From Carya illinoinensis (lineage: Eukaryota > Streptophyta > Magnoliopsida > Fagales > Juglandaceae): a stretch of 64,000 bases of DNA. Shown here in pieces: positions 35,424 through 48,584 of this stretch. The notes below the pieces were generated by a model, which did no database searches, was not told where the DNA came from, and saw only the letters and a program-made list of their open reading frames with translations. The translations under genes were made by a program, and so were the position numbers. The stretch lies in the NCBI RefSeq assembly GCF_018687715.1, contig NC_056758.1, forward strand, positions 31,786,967 through 31,850,966, read 5' to 3'. The number at the start of each line of letters is the position of its first letter. The stretch's first letter is position 1.

Positions 35424-38400
35424 CTGCTTGTTCTGGGAAATTGAATTTTCTCAATATGCTTGTTACATGGAGGGAATGCTCAAATTCCCAGTGGAAATGG
35501 CGGTTCATTTACCCTGTTGTTGTTCTATTAAAGTAAAACCGATGCCAAGAAAGCATTGAAGTCCCACCGCTTTCTTCCCCTCTTTTTTCTTGACTAATCT
35601 TAGCTGGAAATGTTTTTTATCTATGCCTCTGAACTTAAGATATTGGCATTGGACCAGCATTTCCATGTTAATAGAATTTTCATCGCCTTTGCTGTGTATC
35701 GTTTGTAAGAAACTTGCATCATAATTCCAAGGAAGATGTATACCGAAATATTTGCTATCATATCTTCCACCAACATGCTTGGGTGAATTAAATTGCAGTA
35801 ATCGAATTTTCCCATGTTGGGGGATGCACGAAATTCCCAATTCTCGTCACTTGGGCTTGGAACAGTGGAAACCCAGAAACGAAGTCTATACCAGGAATTA
35901 TCTACACTGCACAAGAATTAATAAGCAAATATACCAAATTGGCAAGAACACAAAGAGGTTAAAAAACTGCCAAAACAAACATAGGTTCTGTTTATGAATT
36001 TGAAATGCTGTCTCGCGTCACAAGGTCCGAGTTACTGTAAGTGGGATCCACGATGAATATATATAGATGGTGTGGAAACTTGAAACTGGAAACTGATCCG
36101 TCTCCTCAATAGCCAGAGGCAACAGATCAAAACTTGCTATTTACTGGCCGGATTATTATGATCTCTATGATGCAGGATGAAGTCGGTATAGTTGACTGAA
36201 CATATATATATTTAATTCATTTTTAGATTATATTAATTCACTTCCCAATGATAGTTGATGATTGCACATGTTAGAATATGAACTTGGACATGCAATCTGT
36301 TCTGAGATAATGCATCCACGAATTATTATGTGCACGCCGTCATCTTATCGAGCTAGCTCCACTTTGGGATGTATTTATATGCCACTCGAAACTATTTCAT
36401 TTTCCGATTCCACAAACCGTAACAGCTCTACCATTTCCAGTGCTCTCTCATGGATCCCACCGGCTCCATAGTCTTAATCTCCACCATTGATACGGTTTGT
36501 TATGGCTTCAACCTCTCTCAAGATTGGCCCAACCTCCACAACTCTTCGCCCCAGTGTTGCCTCACCGATGGTGTTTCCATTAACTTCAATTTCCCGCGAT
36601 GATGAGAACGATGAGAAGCTTGTTTTCGTTTCTAAGAGAACTGAGACATCCCATATTTATCTGAATCGACCAGGAATCCAAAATTTGAAATTGTTGGATT
36701 CGAAGAATCCCAATGTGACAAGATCTCATGTCAAATTATTGTAGAAATTTATTAAAGAGAGCATACCTGTAGAATATGAAAGAAGAGTGCAGCAATTCGA
36801 TCTTCCAAGTCCAAGATTCATTATCTAGAAATATTCACAACCATAGGATGCCTAGAGTTAATAATGAATTCAGCATGAGGACTATAACCTATATATAATA
36901 TCCAAATTACTATTTTGCCCATTATAAAATAATAGAATTCCATGGATCTTTAATGAATTTCTATGCATGAATTGAGCCTGTACTATTTTAATGTTTATGA
37001 TGTGACCAAAATTATAGACTTTTAGAGATGTGCCAAAAGTTCAGTTGTATTATTTTATTGATCATACTTATTGGGCCTTATAGATACTATCCAAATCTTA
37101 TATTTAACAATTATACAATATTATATGATGATCCATGTAGGTTCATTAGTTTAAAATAATTCTAATAGAAACCACTTCTTTCAATATCTACAAGCCTCTT
37201 TAATGATCTTCCTGTCAACAAGAATGATTTATATAGAGAGAATAATATTATATATAATTATAAAATATTTAAGTGTTACACAAATTTTTTTTTAAAAAAA
37301 AGTAAGATTCACGATTTAAAAAATTAATTCTTTATTGTGTAGGTTCAATATTTACTTATTTTTTATAAAAAGATTGAGTACGATGCACATTCCATGATTT
37401 CATAATTACAAATATGTATATATATGTATATTGCTCATAAAGTTGGATAGTCGTACTGCAGGTTAAGCACGGCACGAACAATCCAAGGACTAATTAGGTC
37501 CTTTTTCGTTCTGCAACTTTTAGCACTGTATATTTGTTGGAGAGATGGCGCTATAGTACGTAGGAGATCAGGGGAAATTGTACAAATTAGTACAAGGTTT
37601 TGGGTTACAATAGCCAAGGACACGTACTCTCCCGAATTTTAGAGGTCAATCGCTAAGCATCACATCAATAGATCATGTGCACGTACGTCTTACGTTCATG
37701 ATCTTCATAAATTAAGTAAGTAAATCCAAAAGACACTTAATTCTTACAAATTAAATATCCAAAAATTTGACCAAATCCCAACCCAAACTCATCAATGAAT
37801 CTGATTAGTACTCCAAATTTATACAAGAAATATATATATATATATATATATTCTGAAATAGACTTCAATTCAATACATGAATGAAGAAAGTTATAGCTGT
37901 GACTAATAAGTCCGATAACAAGTCCTAATTACAAGTCAACTACTAATCGGTTATACGCCCCCTGCACATAACTTTCATTATGCCGGACACTATCTAAAAA
38001 ATTTCATAAAACTCTCCAATGACACAACCCTTCTGAGATGAGAGACTCTGTTAAAAACAGAAATATTCATTTTGACTTATTTATGAGAAAAAAATAACTC
38101 ATTCCACCCCAACCCTCCAAACAAGGAGGTATATTTTTCACCCTCATCCTTCAACAAAGGATAGAGACTCACTACTCTCCTCCTCCAAAAGAGGAAAGAG
38201 AATTGCCTACTTCAAATTTATTCTCATTTAATCATAACAGACATAACAAAATAAAACAAACTCAACTGAAAAATAAAAGAAAAATAAAACCCAGTGCTCC
38301 ACACCGCACGTCCATCCATTAACTGTACTTTCATGCCCACGCAGCTCCCCACTTTTGTCGCCCACTATCCCAGCTTACCATAACTTCCCTAGCCCTCCCT

Positions 38401-39564
38401 ACGTCCTGCCATAACCTGCAATCATCAAGCATGCAACAAGCATGACTGAGCGAATGGACGACTCCACAATGCAATTGATTTTCAAGCATGTAGCAAGCAT
38501 GACTGAAATCTCCTCATGACAGCCACTGGAAGCATACTGCCACCGAAAACCTTATTACAGACTGAAAAACAAACCCAAAGCACCCAGAAACCTACTAAAC
38601 GGAAGGCCTCAGCCACTGCAGTTCTTATTACATTTAACCAAACGGAAGAACCGAACATTAAATAAGAGCTAACCCACACTAAAAGGAAAACAAGATAAAC
38701 TAGATTGTAAGAAACTAGAAAGTCAAGAAAATAGAAAAAACAATTTGAAAAGGCAAACACTATCACCGCCCCCTTCTCCGACCACCATCCATGAAGCTTT
38801 CGGCTATGAGTTACGGCAGGGCTCCGCCCTAGAAGAATCCCTTATCCTCCTCATATACGTTGGCATGCATCCCAAAAAATTCTCTATTTTCCATGGATAA
38901 AACAGAGGCTTTAACCCCATGGAAATCACCCCAACCCAACATGCAATCCATCGCCTCCGAGAGTAAGCCGCCCTTCCCCCGCTCACGCCGTAAACCTCCA
39001 AAGCATCCCTTAGCAGACCATTTTTCTAGGCTACCCCCCATACATCTCTTAAAAACATACTAACTTCATCTTATACGTATGGAAGCTAACACTTCTCAGC
39101 CAAATAGTCAGGAACACCGGATTAGGCCATATGAAGCCGAGTTTCTCTACCTCCATTGTGTAAAATCTCCCCGCTCAATATCATGAAAATATGGTTGAGA
39201 AATCCCAGGAACCAAGCTTGGTGGAGGCCATGGAAGTATAGCAAAACTCGGCTTTTATTATCAACATAACCCATGAAAACACAGCGGAAGAGAAAACTAA
39301 AACCAAAACTGGAAAAGATAAAGGAGGGAGGGAGGAGCCGAGGCTCTCACTTCCCTCTAGCGGTTTTCGCCGGACTTGTTTCCTAGAGAGAATGGAGACT
39401 TTCTCTCACTAGAAACAATACAAGAGCGAATTTGAACGTGATTAGAAGAAATATTATTAGTTATGCGAATTAATTACATTCCAATTTATAATATGCTTTA
39501 CCAATATTGGACTTATAATTAATCATAAAACCAAAATACACTCACGCGTACGTACAGGCCAGCG
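35424..39564. other. Intergenic DNA with no recognised gene
   Basis: I find no gene I can support. Stretches near 36260-36745 have long open frames on both strands and a somewhat coding-like composition, but no domain I recognise. AT-rich repeat sequence lies at 37250-37380, and a (TA)n tract at 37830-37850. From about 38040 to 39430 the sequence is CT/CA-rich on + (GA-rich on -) with leader-like phrases and no ORF over 94 codons. It may be an old non-coding transposable element, but I cannot place its ends. Confidence 0.45.
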
Positions 39565-39569
39565 ACTAG

Positions 39570-42500
39570 TGTGACGCCCCCAAATTCCGTTTGGGATCGG
39601 ACGGACATTTGAAGCGTCGAGACATGCAACACAAGGTTACCTGCCCCCGTTCATGACATATAAGATGCAATGTTTCTAACATGTATCTAACATTATGCAA
39701 TATTCGCAGCGGATAATTTTTTTCTTTAGCAATATTATACACCAAATTGAAAATATCCTAAATGCTTAAAACATACTTCATACATAAAGACCGATTGAAT
39801 AGATCACAACACTAGTCCAAAATGGTTATGATCCAAAAAATACTAAAGATGCAACTCTATTGTATAAGTAGTAATTTACGTTAACTACTATATTAACATT
39901 GACGTCGCACCGTCGCTTAGTTAACTGTCTAGTTGATCAGCTCCTGATTCTCCTTCAGGTCCTGTAACAAGATCTACCATTCGGGGGGAATGGTAGTTGG
40001 GACTACCAAAGTGAGATTTGATTACAAATCTCAGTAAGTTAACAAAAAACTTCCACACAAGCTAATGATGCATGCATGACAGTAAAAGCATAAATGCATA
40101 ATCAAATTCATAAGTAATTAAAGCATAACTTGGTGTACAACATAGCATAATTGACATAACTTAAATTGAAACATGAACTGAACTTGACTTGACATGAACT
40201 TGATTTGAAACTTGACTTACCATGAAAAATACATACTCCACAGTTGTTGTGGCCCCATGTATTCTACACAAACTTGATTTAACATAAAAAATACATACTC
40301 CACAGTTGTTGTGGCCTCATGTATTCTACGTGTAAATACATACTCCACAGTTGTTGTGGCCCCATGTATTCTACGTGTAAATACATACTCCACAGTTGTT
40401 GTGGCCCCATGTATTCTACACAAACTTGACTTAACATGAAAAATACATACTCCACAGTTGTTGTGACCCCATGTATTCTACGTGTAAATACATACTCCAC
40501 AGTTGTTGTGGCTCCATGTATTCTACGTGTCACAATTGCTGTGTCTCACGTAGTGTATGCGTCACAATTGCTGTGACCCCATACATAAGTAATCAAGATG
40601 AAACGTGATTGGAATACGAAATGACTGAAGCCCCGACGTAACATAACGTGACTTGAATATAACTTGAAATACATGACCAACTTGAGATAGAAATATTTCG
40701 TAACATTGCATAACATATAATAGACAACATATTTAACATGACATACTTGCAACAGTGAATATTACATGACTTGACAGACATGTAATAGATGACGTACTTA
40801 GCATGACGTACTTGTATGATACAGTAATACATGACAGAATATATTATGTAACAGATAAAAATTGACGACAGAATAAATTCTGTATAATAGACAATTACGT
40901 GATAACTTGGCATGGCATGACATATATGATAACACACATACATACACTGTAGCTCCTTTACTTAGCACACATACACAGTAGACTGCTAGTAAGTTAAAAG
41001 CTAACTTACCTCGATCTCCGCGTTTCTTATAAAACTTCAAGTGCGACCACGAGGAACTGTAATTAGTGATTCTAAAAGTTAAAACTATATCACTAATAAT
41101 TTGAAATATGGAAAATACTAACTTAAAGAGTAAAATTTTTATTTTACTCTCTACATGTGGAAAAATGACCGTTTTACCCATAACTTAAGGATTTTGCATA
41201 CTAACTCCAAAAGTTTCCAAAATTTACATTCCTCATGTAAATTTTGTCCTAAACTTAAATATCAACTCAGAAAAATTTAAAACAAAACACAACTATGAAG
41301 AACACACTATGGCCGAAACATCAATAGGCCATTTCCCTTGATTTTTGTTGCAATTCCTTCCAACTTCAAAACTCATGCTTAAACCAAAATTTTGCAACAA
41401 ACATCTTCCAATTCTAAGTTCAAAACCATACTTAAAACATCCATTTAGAAAAAGCTAATAATTAACACCAAACTTTTTTGTAAAAAGATCCAAGCACTTG
41501 AATCACAAGTTTTGACCTTAAATCAAAACATCTCCAAGAATTTCAAAAATCAAATTTACTTCTAACATATTCATAATATCATCCTAACATCAACCATGCT
41601 TTAAATCATCAAACTAAAGTCACCAAAATCACAAAATAACATTTGGAGTTTTTGGTTTTACACTTAGTCCAAAAACAGAAACTTTTTCCTCAACTGGTTT
41701 TGATAAATCTCTTGATCTATGACTTATAAATATATGATCTTCAAACAAAACCATCACATGGTTTAAAAAGATGTCCTAAAACATATATAAGCTTCTAATT
41801 CAAGATCACATGGTTAGAAATTAACCAAAACATAAATTTAGCCAAGAATATCCACACTTTGGCTTATTTGAATATCTCTTTGCATAAAATTTCATATCTT
41901 TGAAACTAACATCAAATATCTTCAAAATAATAATATAACATGTATATAAGATGCTTAGGATCCTCCAATAAAATTATCAAAGTCATTGGAATAGGTTTAG
42001 ACTACCAAAGAGTTAAACTTTCTCAAAACAGAAACTGTTTTTCTTCTTCCAGTTTCTAAGTTTCTAAATCTAAGAAAATCTTTCATCAAAACCTTTAATC
42101 ATGCAAAAATCCTCAACCAATAGTCACATATACATGTTAACAATACTCCATAAAAATTTCGGACCAATATCTATCTATTAGCTTGGTCAAAAACTCCAAA
42201 CTATAACATATTCTCCAGTTTATCTGTCAGAATGACCTTTCTATAGTTTACACAATATTTGACTGACCAAATGATCTTCAAACGGGGCAAATAAGATATC
42301 CATGTAAACTAAACTAAAAAATGAACAACTTATATGAAGGAGACTTTATGATAAAACACTTACAAAAGCTTCGAAATGGGTGTGTAAAAGACCTCCTAAA
42401 AGCTGTCCGAGAGAGTGTTTGATATTTTTTCAATGGAAAGTGTAAATGAAGATAATTTCGTGGGGAGAGGTGGCTGGAGATACTTATGAATGAGATATAG

Positions 42501-43005
42501 AAGAGATGAGGCTGGAGTTGAGAGTTGAGTGTAGTTTTCTCCTACCCAAAATATCAATAAAAGATTATCTCATAATATTCTATCCAATAGTATCTACAAA
42601 AAATCAATTTAAGATATTTTTATCTAATAATATCTATAAAAATCAATTCAAAATGTTTTTACCCAATAATATTCATGAAAATTACCTCAAAATATTTCTT
42701 TTTATTCAATAATATCTACAATTTTGAACAGACATTTTGTCCGAAAATATGAAAAAATGTTATTGCGCCATAAGACTTTAAATAATCCTTCGAGTCTAAT
42801 GGCACAAACCATAATACATTTTGACACTTCTAACTATCTCCAATAATCAAAAACACACTTATGATACCATAGTAAATAATAACACTAACTATATAATTAG
42901 ACAAAAACCTATACGATTAATGGATTCGTGAAAACTTATGGGGTTTTCACGAGGTTCCTAAAGTTAATAGAAATTTCACAATTGAATTTCTAGTGGGCTG
43001 TTGCA
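39570..43005 (-). repeat. 3' LTR of the non-autonomous element
   Basis: Begins on the minus strand with TGCAACAGCCC (one change from the TGTAACAGCCC of the other copies) and ends GGGGGCGTCACA. It is 3,436 bp. By eye it differs from the 5' LTR by a few substitutions per hundred bases at most, plus two extra minisatellite units. Confidence 0.9.
40221..40530. repeat. LTR minisatellite, 6 units (copy 1)
   Basis: The phrase CATACTCCACAGTTGTTGTG, followed by GCCCCATGTATTCTA, is repeated six times, with two alternating spacers (a short CGTGTAAATA and a longer CACAAACTTGAC..AACATGAAAAATA). Each unit is an imperfect hairpin (AATACAT..CCACA against TGTGG..ATGTATT). The second LTR has four units and the solo LTR five, so the array changes by whole units. 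Confidence 0.9.
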
Positions 43006-43017
43006 ATCTCCCCTCCT
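43006..43017 (-). other. Polypurine tract of the non-autonomous element
   Basis: On the minus strand AGGAGGGGAGAT directly precedes the first bases of the 3' LTR, the standard position and composition for the plus-strand primer of an LTR retrotransposon. Confidence 0.8.
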
Positions 43018-43528
43018 AAAAAAAAGATTTCGTCATCGAAATCGAAGTAAGTAAGAAATAACAAGTTAAGGAATATGTGTTGCTTACCAACCTGGTGTCT
43101 ATCCCGTATATATTTGCCTTTGAAATTATGTCATTCCTTAACTTTCTTATTTTAATCAACAATTATATTATACTTATTTCCACAAGGTTGGCCAAGTTGT
43201 ATCGACACACTCTCCAAACCTAAAATTTTAAATAAATAATCTTCCGAAACTCTTCTTTAGAAAAACATAGGCGATATACTTTAAGTGTTCTTGTAAATAT
43301 CAAACTTAGTAGAGAATTCATCAAAATTAAGCCGTTATCCTCTCTCTCTCTCTCTCTGTTTTTTTTTTTTTTTTAAAATCGGTGGCCCTCTGTTTTAGAC
43401 CAGACAACTCTGATGCGCATGATTTTTATAGGTCTTCTGTAATTGTCAGGCACCGCAGCTATGATACTACATTGCTCTTGTCTTTTGTGGAGAAATGATT
43501 CACGAGAGATGATTTGTCATAATTTTCT

Positions 43529-43537
43529 CTATAAAAG
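43529..43537 (+). promoter_or_regulatory. TATA box for the antisense ORF inside the element
   Basis: CTATAAAAG lies about 100 bases before the ATG at 43638 and is followed by a CT-rich leader (TTCATCTTCTTTCTCATC) typical of plant transcription starts. It points against the direction of the retrotransposon. Confidence 0.6.
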
Positions 43538-43637
43538 AATTATTCAGTTCATCTTCTTTCTCATCTCATCTTCTTCACTTTTCTGAAATTAGTCTGCATT
43601 CTTACTCTGCAATCTCTTTCTGCTTACTCACTTTGCA

Positions 43638-44066
43638 ATGGCTCAGCAATCTTCTCATTACCAAAACATGAGGTATTCTGCACCTCGTTCACCAGTTGTT
43701 TATGCTTCTTCCGTAGGTGCTATAATGCAATCTAATAATGATTTGACTAATAAGTCAGATAATGAACTTATCTACGAGCTTGTGAGTCTCGGTACTCGAT
43801 ACTCATCAGCCATTGTCGCATATTCTCAGCGACTGCAATCCAGGACTGGTGGGGTTGACAAACTCCACGAGAAAATTTCTATCCTTCAGAGGCTTCTTAT
43901 GGAATCCAACATGAAGATAGAAGCAGTAAAGCGAGAGAACAGAGATTTAAAATCTTTGCTTAACTCTACTTTTCGAGTGGCTACTCCTTTAGATAGGAAA
44001 GACATGCAGATTTTTGAAGAGCAAGAGCGTTTAAAGATTGAGGCAAAGAGCCTCAAATTTTTGTAA
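43638..44066 (+). CDS. Antisense ORF of the non-autonomous retrotransposon, unknown function
   Basis: An intact 142-codon ORF lies between the LTRs, on the strand opposite to the element. I recognise no domain. The N-terminal ~40 residues are Ser/Tyr/Gln-rich. A segment NELIYELVSLGTRYSSAI follows, and residues ~73-110 (VDKLHEKISILQRLL...MKIEAVKRENRDLKSLL) have the heptad and charge pattern of a coiled coil. The tail is rich in charged residues. There is no signal peptide or membrane helix. A TATA box (43529), a pyrimidine-rich leader, and AATAAA at 44081 make it a self-contained transcription unit. Antisense ORFs near the 3' LTR are known from some plant Ty3/gypsy lineages, but their roles are unclear. 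It could be a captured host gene piece; codon-level selection is untested. Confidence 0.65.
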   Translation: MAQQSSHYQNMRYSAPRSPVVYASSVGAIMQSNNDLTNKSDNELIYELVSLGTRYSSAIVAYSQRLQSRTGGVDKLHEKISILQRLLMESNMKIEAVKRENRDLKSLLNSTFRVATPLDRKDMQIFEEQERLKIEAKSLKFL

Positions 44067-44080
44067 TTTTGCTTTATGAT

Positions 44081-44086
44081 AATAAA
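44081..44086 (+). terminator. AATAAA downstream of the antisense ORF
   Basis: A consensus polyadenylation signal 15 bases after the stop codon of the antisense ORF, within the internal region of the retrotransposon. Confidence 0.5.
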
Positions 44087-44099
44087 ATAATACTTCACA

Positions 44100-45215
44100 A
44101 ATATTCATATTTGTGTTTCTATCTTCTGGTAGATGTTTTATGTGCTCCATTTTATTTCTTTCAGGGATTTTCATATATATGACATGATCCAATGACTCAT
44201 ATAAATATGCATTTAATCATGCTTATCCAAACTCTCAGTAATCTTCAAGTTAATAAAAACCTCAAGGAGTTCTACTGGTCTAGGACTAACTTACTTCTTT
44301 ATAATCGCAACAATCAGTCATCTTCCTAGGTGGTACTTCGATAACTGACCAGTTAATAACTTAAACTTGAGACTTTCTCTCTTATGATTGTCATAACTCT
44401 TCTATCCATCATGAGTTATCAATTATTTTAACTCTAAATGATTTGTTCCTAATGTTCAAATAAATCCTCAAGACCAAGATTTTACTCCCCATATAATAGT
44501 CTTCAAAATAATATCGATCTATGTATCCATAAAGATAGTGCTTTGCCAGAAATCATTTATTGGCGGCGTGGTAATACTATTATCATAAACGAATCCTACT
44601 AAGGCTAAAGATTCTCCTAATCAAATTACTCTTCCAAACAGAATTTCTATCGTATTCTCAGAATCACAACAATCCTCTAAATATGTGAAATACCATTCAT
44701 CAATCCTACATATCCTTTCTCATATTACTAAAAGGTATTCTATATCTACATTGGTATGAACAATAATATTTCTAATGAAAATTGTTACTCTTACCACTAG
44801 GGTAACAATTCAGCTTCCAAGCTGAATTCTCAAGCACTACCACAATTAATAGAAACAATGACTCGTTTGAATCAAACAATGTACAATTTACCAATTCCAA
44901 AGACTTGACCTACTCCAAAATAACAATAATGCAATACTACCATCAATTGCAATCAGATCAAAGTTAACTATGTTTACCTCAACTAATCCTTCATCCATCG
45001 GAAATTCTGATCCTCTTGATTGTTATCTCCCTTAGGATTCCGAGGTATTCTATCACGAGTCATGTGTCCCTTCTTGAAACACACGAGTATATGTATAAAA
45101 ACCACATACTACCTTTCATACCTTAAGAAATTCAAGCCTATTGACGATTAAAATTTCAAGCCTAATGTTTGGTGCATTTCCTAAGGACATGTGGATTTAC
45201 TGCCCGGAGACGTAT
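44100..45215. other. Degenerate internal region of the element
   Basis: No ORF of note on either strand. Read on the minus strand this is where gag would lie, just after the primer-binding site, and only a short zinc-knuckle-like relic near 45002-45081 is legible. The remainder is AT-rich and broken. Confidence 0.5.
45002..45081 (-). pseudogene. Relic of a gag zinc knuckle
   Basis: On the minus strand the frame starting at 45081 reads CFKKGHMTRDRIPRNPKGDN. This matches the second half of a CCHC knuckle (C-x4-H-x4-C) with the last Cys replaced by Arg and the first Cys lost. It agrees with the orientation set by the primer-binding site. The match is short. Confidence 0.4.
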
Positions 45216-45217
45216 TT

Positions 45218-45229
45218 GCTCTGATACCA
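45218..45229 (-). other. Primer-binding site (initiator tRNA-Met)
   Basis: On the minus strand TGGTATCAGAGC lies three bases after the end of the 5' LTR. It is complementary to the 3' end of plant initiator tRNA-Met, the usual primer of plant LTR retrotransposons, and fixes the element's orientation. Confidence 0.9.
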
Positions 45230-45232
45230 CCC

Positions 45233-48200
45233 TGTGACGCTCCAAAATTCCGTTTGGGATTGGACGGACATTTGAAACGTTGAGACATGCAACACAAGGT
45301 TACATGCTCCCGTTCATGACATATAAGATGCAATGTTCCTAACATGCATCTAACATTATGCAATATTCGCAGCGGATAATTTTTTTCTTTAGCAATACTA
45401 TGCACCAAATTGAAAATATCCCAAATGCTTAAAACATACTTCATACATAAAGACTCATTGAATAGATCACAACACTAGTTCAAAATGGTTATGATCCAAA
45501 AAATACTAAAGATGCAACTCCATTGTACAAGTAGTAATTTACGTTAACTACTATATTAACATAGACGTCGCACCGTTGCTTAGTTAACTGTGTCTAGTTG
45601 ATCAGCTCCTAATTCTCCTTCAGGTCCTGTAACAAGATCTACCATTCGGGGGGAATGGTAGTTGGGACTACCAAAGTGAGATTTGATTACAAATCTCAGT
45701 AAGTTAACAAAAAACTTCCACACAAGCTAAATGATGCATGCATGACAGTAAAAGCATAAATGCATAATCAAATTCATAAGTAATTAAAACATAACTTGGC
45801 GTACAACATAGCATAATTGACATAACTTAAATTGAAATATGAACTGAACTTGACTTGACATGAACTTGATCTGAAACTTGACTTACCATGAAAAATACAT
45901 ACTCCACAGTTGTTGTGGCCCCATGTATTCTACACAAACTTGACTTAACATGAAAAATACATACTCCACAGTTGTTGTGGCCTCATGTATTCTACGTGTA
46001 AATACATACTCCACAGTTGTTGTGGCCCCATGTATTCTACACAAACTTGACTTAACATGAAAAATACATACTCCACAGTTGTTGTGGCCCCATGTATTCT
46101 ACGTGTCACAATTGCTGTGTCTCACGTAGTGTATGCGTCACAATTGCTGTGACCCCATACATAAGTAATCAAGATGAAACGTGACTGGAATACGAAATGA
46201 CTGAAGCCCCGACGTAACATAATGTGACTTGAATATAACTTGAAATACATGACCAACTTGAGATAGAAATATTTCGTAATATTGCATAACATATAATAGA
46301 CAACATATTTAACATGACATACTTGCAACAGTGAATATTACATGACTTGACAGACATGTAATAGATGACGTACTTAGCATGACGTACTTGTATGGTACAG
46401 TAATACATGACAGAATATATTATGTAACAGATAAAAATTGACGACAGAATAAATTCTGTATAATAGACAATTACGTGATAACTTGGCATGGCATGGCATA
46501 TATGATAACACACATACATACACTGTAGCTCCTTTACTTAGCACACATACACAGTAGACTGCTAGTAAGTTAAAAGCTAATTTACCTCGATCTCCGCGTT
46601 TCTTATAAAACTTCAAGTGCGACCACGAGGAACTGTAATTAGTGATTCTAAAAGTTAAAACTATATCACTAATAATTTGAAATATGGAAAATACTAACTT
46701 AAAGAGTAAAATTTTTATTTTACTCTCTACATGTGGGAAAATGACCGTTTTACCCATAACTTAAGGATTTTGCATACTAACTCCAAAAGTTTCCAAAATT
46801 TACATTCCTCATGTAAATTTTTTCCTAAACTTAAATATCAATTCAGAAAAATTTAAAACAAAACATAACTATGAAGAACACACTATGGCCGAAACATCCA
46901 TAGGCCATTTCCCTTGATTTTTGTTGCAATTCCTTCCAACTTCAAAATTCATGCTTAAACCAAAATTTTGCAACAAACATCTTCCAATCCTAAGTTCAAA
47001 ACCATACTTAAAACATCCATTTAGAAAAAGCTAATAATTAACACCAAACTTTTTTGTAAAAAGATCCAAGCACTTGAATCACAAGTTTTGACGTTAAATC
47101 AAAACATCTCCAAGAATTTCAAAAATCAAATCTTACTTCTAACATATTCATAATATCATCCTAATATCAACCATGCTTTAAATCATCAAACTAAAGTCAC
47201 CAAAATCACAAAATAACATTTGGAGTTTTTGGTTTTACACTTAGTTCAAAAACAGAAACTTTTTCCTCAACTAGTTTTGATAAATCTCTTGATCTATGAC
47301 TTATAAATATATGATCTTAAAAAAAAACCATCGCATGGTTTAAAAAGATGTCCTAAAACATATATAAGCTTCTAATTCAAGATCACATGGTTAGAAATTA
47401 ACCAAAACATAAATTTAGCCAAGAATATCCACACTTTAGCTTATTTGAATATCTCTTTGCATAAAATTTCATATCTTTGAAACTAACATCAAATATCTTC
47501 AAAATAATAATATAACATGTATATAAGATGCTTAGGATCCTCCAATAAAATTATCAAAGTCATTGGAATAGGTTTAGACCACCAAAGAGTTAAACTTTCT
47601 CAAAACAGAAACTGTTTTTCTTCTTCCAGTTTCTAAGTTTCTAAATCTAAGAAAATCTTTCATCAAAACCTTTAATCATGCAAAAATCCTCAACCAATAG
47701 TCACATATACATGTTAACAATACTCCATAAAAATTTCGGACCAATATCTATCTATTAACTTGGTCAAAAACTCCCAACTATAACATATTCTCCAGTTTAT
47801 CTCCCAGAATGACCTTTCTATAGTTTACACAATATTTGACTGACCAAATGATCTTCAAACGGGGCAAATAAGATATCCATGTAAACTAGACTAAAAAAGG
47901 AACAACTTATATGAAGGATACTTTATGATAAAACACTTACAAAAGCTTCGAAATGGGTGTGCAAAAGACCTCCTAAAAGCTGTCCGAGAGAGAGTGTTTG
48001 ATATTCTTTCAATGGAAAGTGTAAATGAAGATAATTTCGTAGGGAGAGGTGGTTGGAGATACTTATGAATGAGATATGGAAGAGATGAGGCTGGAGTTGA
48101 GAGTTGAGTGTAGTTTTCTCCTACCCAAAATATCTATAAAAGATTATCTCATAATATTCTATCCAATAGTATCTACAAAAAATCAACTTAAGATATTTTT

Positions 48201-48584
48201 ATCTAATAATATCTATAAAAATCAATTCAAAATATTTTTACCCAATAATATTCATGAAAATTACCTCAAGATATTTCTTTTTATCCAATAATATCTACAG
48301 TTTTGAACAGACCTTTTGTCCGAAAATATGAAAAAATGTTATTGCGCCATAAGACTTTAAATAACCCTCCGAGTCTAATGGCACAAACCGTAATACATTT
48401 TGACACTTCTAACTATCTCCAATAATCAAAAACACACTTCTGATACCATAGTAAATAATAACACTAACTATGTAATTAGACAAAAACCTATACGATTAAT
48501 GGATTCGTGAAAACTTATGGGGTTTTCACGAGGTTCCTAAAGTTAATAGAAATTTCACAATTGAATTTCTAGCGGGCTGTTACA
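45233..48584 (-). repeat. 5' LTR of the non-autonomous element
   Basis: The LTR is 3,352 bp. On the minus strand it begins TGTAACAGCCCGC and ends GCGTCACA. It is shorter than the 3' LTR by 84 bp, explained mainly by two fewer minisatellite units. A 127-codon open frame at 46374-46757 is also present in the other LTR, but simply reflects shared low-complexity sequence. Confidence 0.9.
45886..46105. repeat. LTR minisatellite, 4 units (copy 2)
   Basis: Same CATACTCCACAGTTGTTGTG-based units as in the 3' LTR, but only four. Because both LTRs of one element are identical at insertion, at least two units were gained or lost since then. Confidence 0.9.

Larger units (their letters stand above)
39570..48584 (-). 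mobile_element. Complete non-autonomous LTR retrotransposon (LARD-like), minus orientation
   Basis: Two near-identical LTRs (39570-43005 and 45233-48584, about 3.4 kb each) flank a 2.2-kb internal region. The whole is bounded by the 5-bp target duplication ACTAG (39565-39569 and 48585-48589). Orientation is set by a tRNA-Met primer site next to the right LTR and a polypurine tract next to the left LTR, both read on the minus strand. LTRs read TGTAACAGCCC...GCGTCACA. There is no readable gag, protease, integrase or RT, only a weak zinc-knuckle relic, so mobilisation would need proteins in trans. Very long LTRs with a short non-coding interior fit the LARD class. The LTR type suggests Ty3/gypsy, but this is inference. 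The interior carries an antisense ORF, described separately. Confidence 0.9.

Noticed and set aside
36450..36602. 50-codon ORF (MDPTGSIVLIST..) and neighbouring open frames on both strands at 36260-36745
   Set aside because: Somewhat coding-like but no recognisable family, no promoter or splice context, and competing frames; left unannotated.
38040..39430. Possible LINE or other retroelement on the minus strand
   Set aside because: Leader-like GA-rich sequence only; no RT, endonuclease, LTR or target duplication could be found.
40221..40530. CRISPR-like array of repeats and spacers
   Set aside because: Eukaryotic LTR minisatellite; spacers are two recurring sequences, not unique ones, and no cas genes are present.
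40217..40533. Repetitive protein frames RIHGATTTVEYVF on the minus strand
   Set aside because: Translation of the minisatellite; overlapping frames give the same phrase, so this is repeat structure, not a protein.
40798..41181. 127-codon minus ORF found almost unchanged in both LTRs (also 46374-46757)
   Set aside because: Identity follows from LTR duplication. Composition is AT/Cys/Tyr-biased with no domain, and the frame is broken in the solo LTR.
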